Assembly (NCBI GenBank): GCA_023259575.1
Contig: JALRHN010000022.1
Location: 1-19,189 of the forward strand
DNA: 19,189 nt
Direction: 5' to 3'
Source of the DNA: Candidatus Kapaibacterium sp.
GTDB taxonomy: Bacteria > Bacteroidota > Ignavibacteria > Kapaibacteriales > UBA961
A program made the position numbers and the translations under genes. Shown one piece after another: positions 15,684-19,189 of this stretch. Positions within the stretch are counted from its first letter, which is position 1. Every line of letters starts with the position of its first letter. The notes beneath the pieces were generated by a model. The model had not been told where the DNA came from and did no database searches. It was given only the letters and a program-made list of their open reading frames with translations.

Positions 15684-16922
15684 ATGAATTCTTCACAGCA
15701 AGATCCACCATATTCACAATTTTCCTTTAAAAGCAAGCATATCAAACAATACAAGAAACATTCAATAATTACCCATATTTTACTTTTTTTGGGGACATTT
15801 GCATCATCAATGATGGCTGGGGCCGCTTGGGCAGGACAAAGCCCTTTAGAAATTACAAATTGGGTATATGGTTTTACATATGCTTCCTTATTGATGATTT
15901 TTTTATCTGCCCATGAATTTGGTCATTATATAGCAGCACGCCTGCACAAAGTGGATGCCTCTTTACCGTATTTTATTCCTCTACCTATTCCTTTTGCTTC
16001 TATGTTTGGCACACTTGGAGCATATATTAGAACACGATCCGTAATTCCTAATAGAAAAGCCCTTTTTGATATTGGTGCTTCTGGTCCTTTAGCAGGATTT
16101 ATCGTATGCTTGATAATTTTTATTATTGGCTTGATACAACTCCCACCTATTGATTATTTATACTCAATACACCCTGAATATCTTCAATATGGAACAAATG
16201 CTCCTTTATGGGGAATTTACTTTGGCGATACATTATTATATCCTTGGTTGGCATCAATATTTGCATCTCCTCAAGGATATGTACCACCGATGAATGAGAT
16301 CTATCACTATCCATTTTTATGTGTTGGTTGGTTTGGCATGTTTGTTACTTCTTTAAATATGTTGCCAATGGGTCAATTAGATGGTGGCCATATAACATTT
16401 GCAATGTTTGGTTCTAAGCAAAGAATTATTGCCAGGATTTCATGGTGGATAATTTTTTCTTTAGGAATTGGGTCATTCCTTGGTTGGTTTTATGAGCAAA
16501 TTGTAGTTGAATCTCCAGGTGAATTTTATACAATAATTCAATCTATTCTACTACCAATCTTTTTATGGATTAAATTACATACACCTTGGATATATAATGG
16601 ATGGAATGGATGGCTTTTTTGGGCATTAATCACACGATACTTTATAAAGTTAGATCATCCTCCAGTTTCCGGAGATTCTATTGGCCCTATGAGAATGATA
16701 CTTGGTTGGCTTTCACTATGTATTTTTGTTATCACATTTGCCTATAATGGCATTTATGAAATACCAAAACAAGAAGATATCATTCATCAGAATATTGATA
16801 GAAATACGTCTAAAGAAAAGAAAATTATTGAACTTTTACCCCAGATGGACATATATCATGACATCAAGACAGCACACAGTTATAGCCTTAATTCTTGCTT
16901 GCTCACTTCTTGCATTTTTTAA
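15684..16922 (+). CDS. Site-2 protease family (M50) membrane metallopeptidase
   Basis: A 412-residue polytopic membrane protein. After a polar, basic N-terminus and a first helix (IITHILLFLGTFASS) comes the zinc motif HEFGH (77-81) in LSAHEFGHYIAARLHKVDA. It is followed by FGTLGAYIRTRSVIPNRKAL and DIGASGPLAGF, the layout of the EGY/plastid-like S2P group. The second active-site motif NMLPMGQLDGGH holds the third ligand D233. These enzymes cut membrane-spanning or membrane-anchored substrates in the bilayer, often anti-sigma factors; no such partner or PDZ domain is present here. The last 21 residues, from about IYHDIKTAHSY, lie in the 65-base overlap with the following gene and look unlike a conserved tail. 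It starts 81 bases after gpsA. Confidence 0.93.
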   Translation: MNSSQQDPPYSQFSFKSKHIKQYKKHSIITHILLFLGTFASSMMAGAAWAGQSPLEITNWVYGFTYASLLMIFLSAHEFGHYIAARLHKVDASLPYFIPLPIPFASMFGTLGAYIRTRSVIPNRKALFDIGASGPLAGFIVCLIIFIIGLIQLPPIDYLYSIHPEYLQYGTNAPLWGIYFGDTLLYPWLASIFASPQGYVPPMNEIYHYPFLCVGWFGMFVTSLNMLPMGQLDGGHITFAMFGSKQRIIARISWWIIFSLGIGSFLGWFYEQIVVESPGEFYTIIQSILLPIFLWIKLHTPWIYNGWNGWLFWALITRYFIKLDHPPVSGDSIGPMRMILGWLSLCIFVITFAYNGIYEIPKQEDIIHQNIDRNTSKEKKIIELLPQMDIYHDIKTAHSYSLNSCLLTSCIF

Positions 16923-18240
16923 AATTGGTTCTGCCGAAATGAGCAAAAAAGAAGAGAGTTTTTCTCTTCATTGGGGTTTACTTTCAATTTTTGGTGGAGA
17001 TCAGGGTGAAAATACTACAAATAAATGGGGGGCTTATACTGACCAAGCTCCGTATCTTTCTTTAGGTGAATCACCTTTTGTTGAGCCTCCACTTCCAATT
17101 TGGGGAACAAACTGGTGGGCAAAATTTGCAGGACAAACAATTCCATCAACCAGAGCTTTATCTGCAATCATAGCAGCTTTGGGTCTTTTAGGGTTTTATT
17201 TAATATCAAAAACATTCTTATCAAAAGAATTATCGGTTTTTGCACCTGGGTTTTTAGCTGGGTCGCTTATATGGAATGGATATGCACGACAATCTACTCA
17301 AGATATATGGGGAATCACTTTTCTCTTACTTTCTAGCTTTGTTATTTTTTCATTTTATAAAAGAGAGAATACATTCTATTCAATCTGGAATTTGATAGGT
17401 TATCCTTTACTAATTGCTTTATGTACAGTACTTTTGGGATTAAGTTCATTTATTGGATTTGGTTTATTCTTGATATTAAGCACCCTATACATAATCATTA
17501 ATCCTATAAAGCCAATATTTACTATTCTAAGTTTATTCGGAATAGTTATTGGTTCTGGACTTTCTATGATTTGGTATGTGAATATGGACTTACCTTTTTG
17601 GTCGCAAATTTCAGCTGCCCTATTTGGATTTACTTTCTCTTTTTCTCTTTCTGCATTAGAATCAATTCTAACCGATTTTTCTCTTATTCCTGCTACAATT
17701 GCCGGGCTGATTATATTACCCATTAGCCACAGGCTTTTTAAGAGTACAGCTACCTTACATTTTACACCAAAAAAATCTTGGTTTTTGATCTCTTGGTTTC
17801 TTGTTTCTTTTCTATTAACCTCTCAGTTCTCTATTTTCATGTTGCCAATTTATATCTTATTAGCACTTACATGTATAGAGATTCTTCCAAAATTAGCTAT
17901 TAACAAAGGAATTATTTGGTTGATAACTAGCTCTATGAGTTTGATTGCTTTATTTGGTATTATCCCTAGAATCCCACATGCTTTTATTAATATGATTCAC
18001 AATCAGATATACTCTATCCCTGGTATTATATGTGTTATATTATGTATTATCCCTTTTATAGGATTTATATTGCCAGATAAAATCGTCAAAGAAATCAATG
18101 CTCGATTATTATTAAGTATAGTAATAGTTTTAGTAATTGCTGGTTTAATTAAGGTTGCATTCTCTAATATTTTAGGAATTGCTCCTCCCCAAAGTTCACC
18201 AGCTGTATTTAGTGAACTACATAGCACTTTACTTCATTAG
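16858..18240 (+). CDS. Polytopic ArnT/PMT-like (GT39/GT83) membrane glycosyltransferase
   Basis: From ATG 16858 the protein has 460 residues and about ten hydrophobic segments. The first helix (TVIALILACSLLAFF) leads into an outside loop with SAEMSKKEE. Then come ESPFVEPPLPIWG (like the K-P-P-L-x-x-W signature), a QTIPSTRALSAIIAALG segment and NGYARQSTQDIWG. These are landmarks of ArnT/PMT-type enzymes, which move a sugar from a polyprenyl-phosphate donor to lipid A or protein at the outer membrane face. The acidic pair usually found after helix 1 (D-E) reads A-E here, so the catalytic Asp may be lost or misaligned. An upstream start at 16702 is possible but would add an unrelated basic stretch antagonistic to the S2P frame; 16858 is preferred. 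It overlaps the S2P gene by 65 bases, in another frame. Confidence 0.7.
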   Translation: MTSRQHTVIALILACSLLAFFKIGSAEMSKKEESFSLHWGLLSIFGGDQGENTTNKWGAYTDQAPYLSLGESPFVEPPLPIWGTNWWAKFAGQTIPSTRALSAIIAALGLLGFYLISKTFLSKELSVFAPGFLAGSLIWNGYARQSTQDIWGITFLLLSSFVIFSFYKRENTFYSIWNLIGYPLLIALCTVLLGLSSFIGFGLFLILSTLYIIINPIKPIFTILSLFGIVIGSGLSMIWYVNMDLPFWSQISAALFGFTFSFSLSALESILTDFSLIPATIAGLIILPISHRLFKSTATLHFTPKKSWFLISWFLVSFLLTSQFSIFMLPIYILLALTCIEILPKLAINKGIIWLITSSMSLIALFGIIPRIPHAFINMIHNQIYSIPGIICVILCIIPFIGFILPDKIVKEINARLLLSIVIVLVIAGLIKVAFSNILGIAPPQSSPAVFSELHSTLLH

Positions 18241-18278
18241 ACACAATAATATGATCGTATAGAATCCTTTACATCTAA

Positions 18279-18317
18279 AAAAAAAGCGTCTTCAGTAAAA
18301 CTGAAGACGCTTTTTTT
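18279..18317. terminator. Strong bidirectional hairpin terminator between convergent genes
   Basis: GCGTCTTCAGT (18286-18296) and ACTGAAGACGC (18300-18310) form a perfect 11-bp stem with an AAA loop. It is flanked by seven A on the left (18279-18285) and seven T on the right (18311-18317), so it ends in a U-tract on either strand. It sits 38 bases after the stop of the GT39-like gene and 14 bases before the stop of the minus-strand T9SS cargo gene, serving both. Confidence 0.95.
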
Positions 18318-18331
18318 ATTTCGTCTAGATA

Positions 18332-19189
18332 TTATTTTACTACTGTAAAAGGAGTATTAATAATTGCACCACTTTGAGTACGTAATGTAACGGTATAGCT
18401 TCCAGATACAAAAGATTGAACAGGAATCATAATTGCATGAATGCCAGCATCAAGTGTTTGATTAGAAAGAGTATACAATACAGCACCATTGATATCTGTA
18501 ATAGATAATGAAATAGTATTTCTCTCTAAAAGGTTAAATGAAACATGAGCATTTTCTGAAGTTGGATTTGGAGAAATCTGAACAGAACTTGTTAATGCAA
18601 GATCTTCTTTCACTCCAGAAACCTCTTCTTTAGTACCAGATAAAGCAACTGTATATACATTCGTTTTATTGTTAGGTAATGTAGAAGTTACATTCATTGT
18701 TGCGCTATGGACACCTAAGCGAGTAGGATTGAATGAAATCTTTGCTTGGAATTTTTGTCCTTTTGGAACAATATAAGGCAAGTTTACAGTAGCCTTAAAT
18801 GCATCTTTATCTGGACCAGTTATTTCAACTACAGTTACAGTTACAGCGTCTGCTGTAGCATTTGTTAATGACAATGTTTTATCAGTATTAGCTGTAATAT
18901 TGCCATAACTTAACTCTGTTATACCAGTAAAGACAGGAGGATCAGGAATTGTTTCGATTCCTTCACCAACTAAGTCTATACCAGAAGTTGAATTATCTTG
19001 TCCATTGGTATTAGAAGTAAAATCTAAAGCAGCTATATAAGAAATCTTTGAATCTGGAGTAAATCCTAAAGAAATCGTAGCTTTTTGTCCTGGAGCAATA
19101 GTTAAAGGCAATGTTGGAGCATCATTAATTTTAAATGCTGCTTTTTTTGAACCAGAAATTTGCATACTTGTAATAACTAAAGCAGTATC
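18332..19189 (-). CDS. Choice-of-anchor-D / T9SS-sorted surface protein (5' end beyond window)
   Basis: 285 residues to the window edge, with no stop upstream; the frame continues past the ATG at 19165 (reading back DTALVITSMQISG), so the start is outside. The order is: an immunoglobulin-like choice-of-anchor-D (ASH-like) repeat ending LVGEGIE, a second one (FTGITELSYGNI to YTVALSGTKEE), and a C-terminal domain ISPNPTSENAHVSF to NTPFTVVK. That domain matches the type A sorting signal of type IX secretion: SPNP, ISLSITDINGAVLY, and a final GSYTVTL strand. Such proteins are exported across the outer membrane and cleaved or anchored at the surface. Export by T9SS needs an N-terminal signal peptide that is not in the window. 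The role of the whole protein is unknown. Confidence 0.88.
   Translation of the reverse strand, partial: DTALVITSMQISGSKKAAFKINDAPTLPLTIAPGQKATISLGFTPDSKISYIAALDFTSNTNGQDNSTSGIDLVGEGIETIPDPPVFTGITELSYGNITANTDKTLSLTNATADAVTVTVVEITGPDKDAFKATVNLPYIVPKGQKFQAKISFNPTRLGVHSATMNVTSTLPNNKTNVYTVALSGTKEEVSGVKEDLALTSSVQISPNPTSENAHVSFNLLERNTISLSITDINGAVLYTLSNQTLDAGIHAIMIPVQSFVSGSYTVTLRTQSGAIINTPFTVVK

Noticed and set aside
16702..16857. Upstream extension of the GT39-like protein
   Set aside because: This basic stretch has no family similarity and lies wholly in the S2P gene; ATG 16858 just precedes the first helix.

Overview
The window is AT-rich, densely packed bacterial DNA, most likely from the Bacteroidota/FCB group (Bacteroidota sensu lato, Ignavibacteria/Kapabacteria-like lineages; the exact lineage cannot be fixed from sequence alone). 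The evidence is a C-terminal domain that looks like a type IX secretion (T9SS) type A sorting signal in the last gene, a lack of Shine-Dalgarno-like purine tracts before most starts, and several TAnnTTTG-type -7 boxes of the Bacteroidota kind. I see no tRNA, rRNA, CRISPR array, insertion sequence or phage gene. No gap between genes exceeds about 215 bases.

Left part (1-8253): a glycan-synthesis neighbourhood. A DPM1-like family 2 glycosyltransferase (minus strand, cut by the window edge) is divergent from a membrane-anchored PHP-domain protein. That gene meets a THUMP-type rRNA methyltransferase gene tail to tail. Next comes a probable operon made of a GT2 domain fused to a WbaP-like membrane module whose catalytic core is missing, then accA (acetyl-CoA carboxylase alpha subunit), then a GT4 glycosyltransferase. 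Consecutive genes overlap. A small GT-A-like orphan protein follows.

Middle part (8254-14011): a protein with a roughly 290-residue disordered, repeat-bearing N-terminus and an RsuA-like pseudouridine synthase domain whose catalytic motif is degenerate; an M61-family peptidase with a PDZ domain; a DedA-family membrane protein; and a VWA-OmpA protein.

Right part (13884-19189): plsY and gpsA, two consecutive steps of glycerophospholipid synthesis, then an M50 site-2 protease overlapping an ArnT/PMT-like membrane glycosyltransferase. A strong bidirectional hairpin terminator separates these from a convergent, partial T9SS cargo protein with repeated choice-of-anchor-D-like domains.

The points most worth following are: (1) plsY, whose conserved N-terminus lies upstream of any ATG/GTG/TTG and runs antisense to the 5' end of the VWA-OmpA gene; (2) the RsuA-like protein with GRLD changed to GCLE; (3) the GT2-phosphoglycosyltransferase fusion that has lost the catalytic segment; (4) the apparently periplasmic PHP protein with altered motif II.
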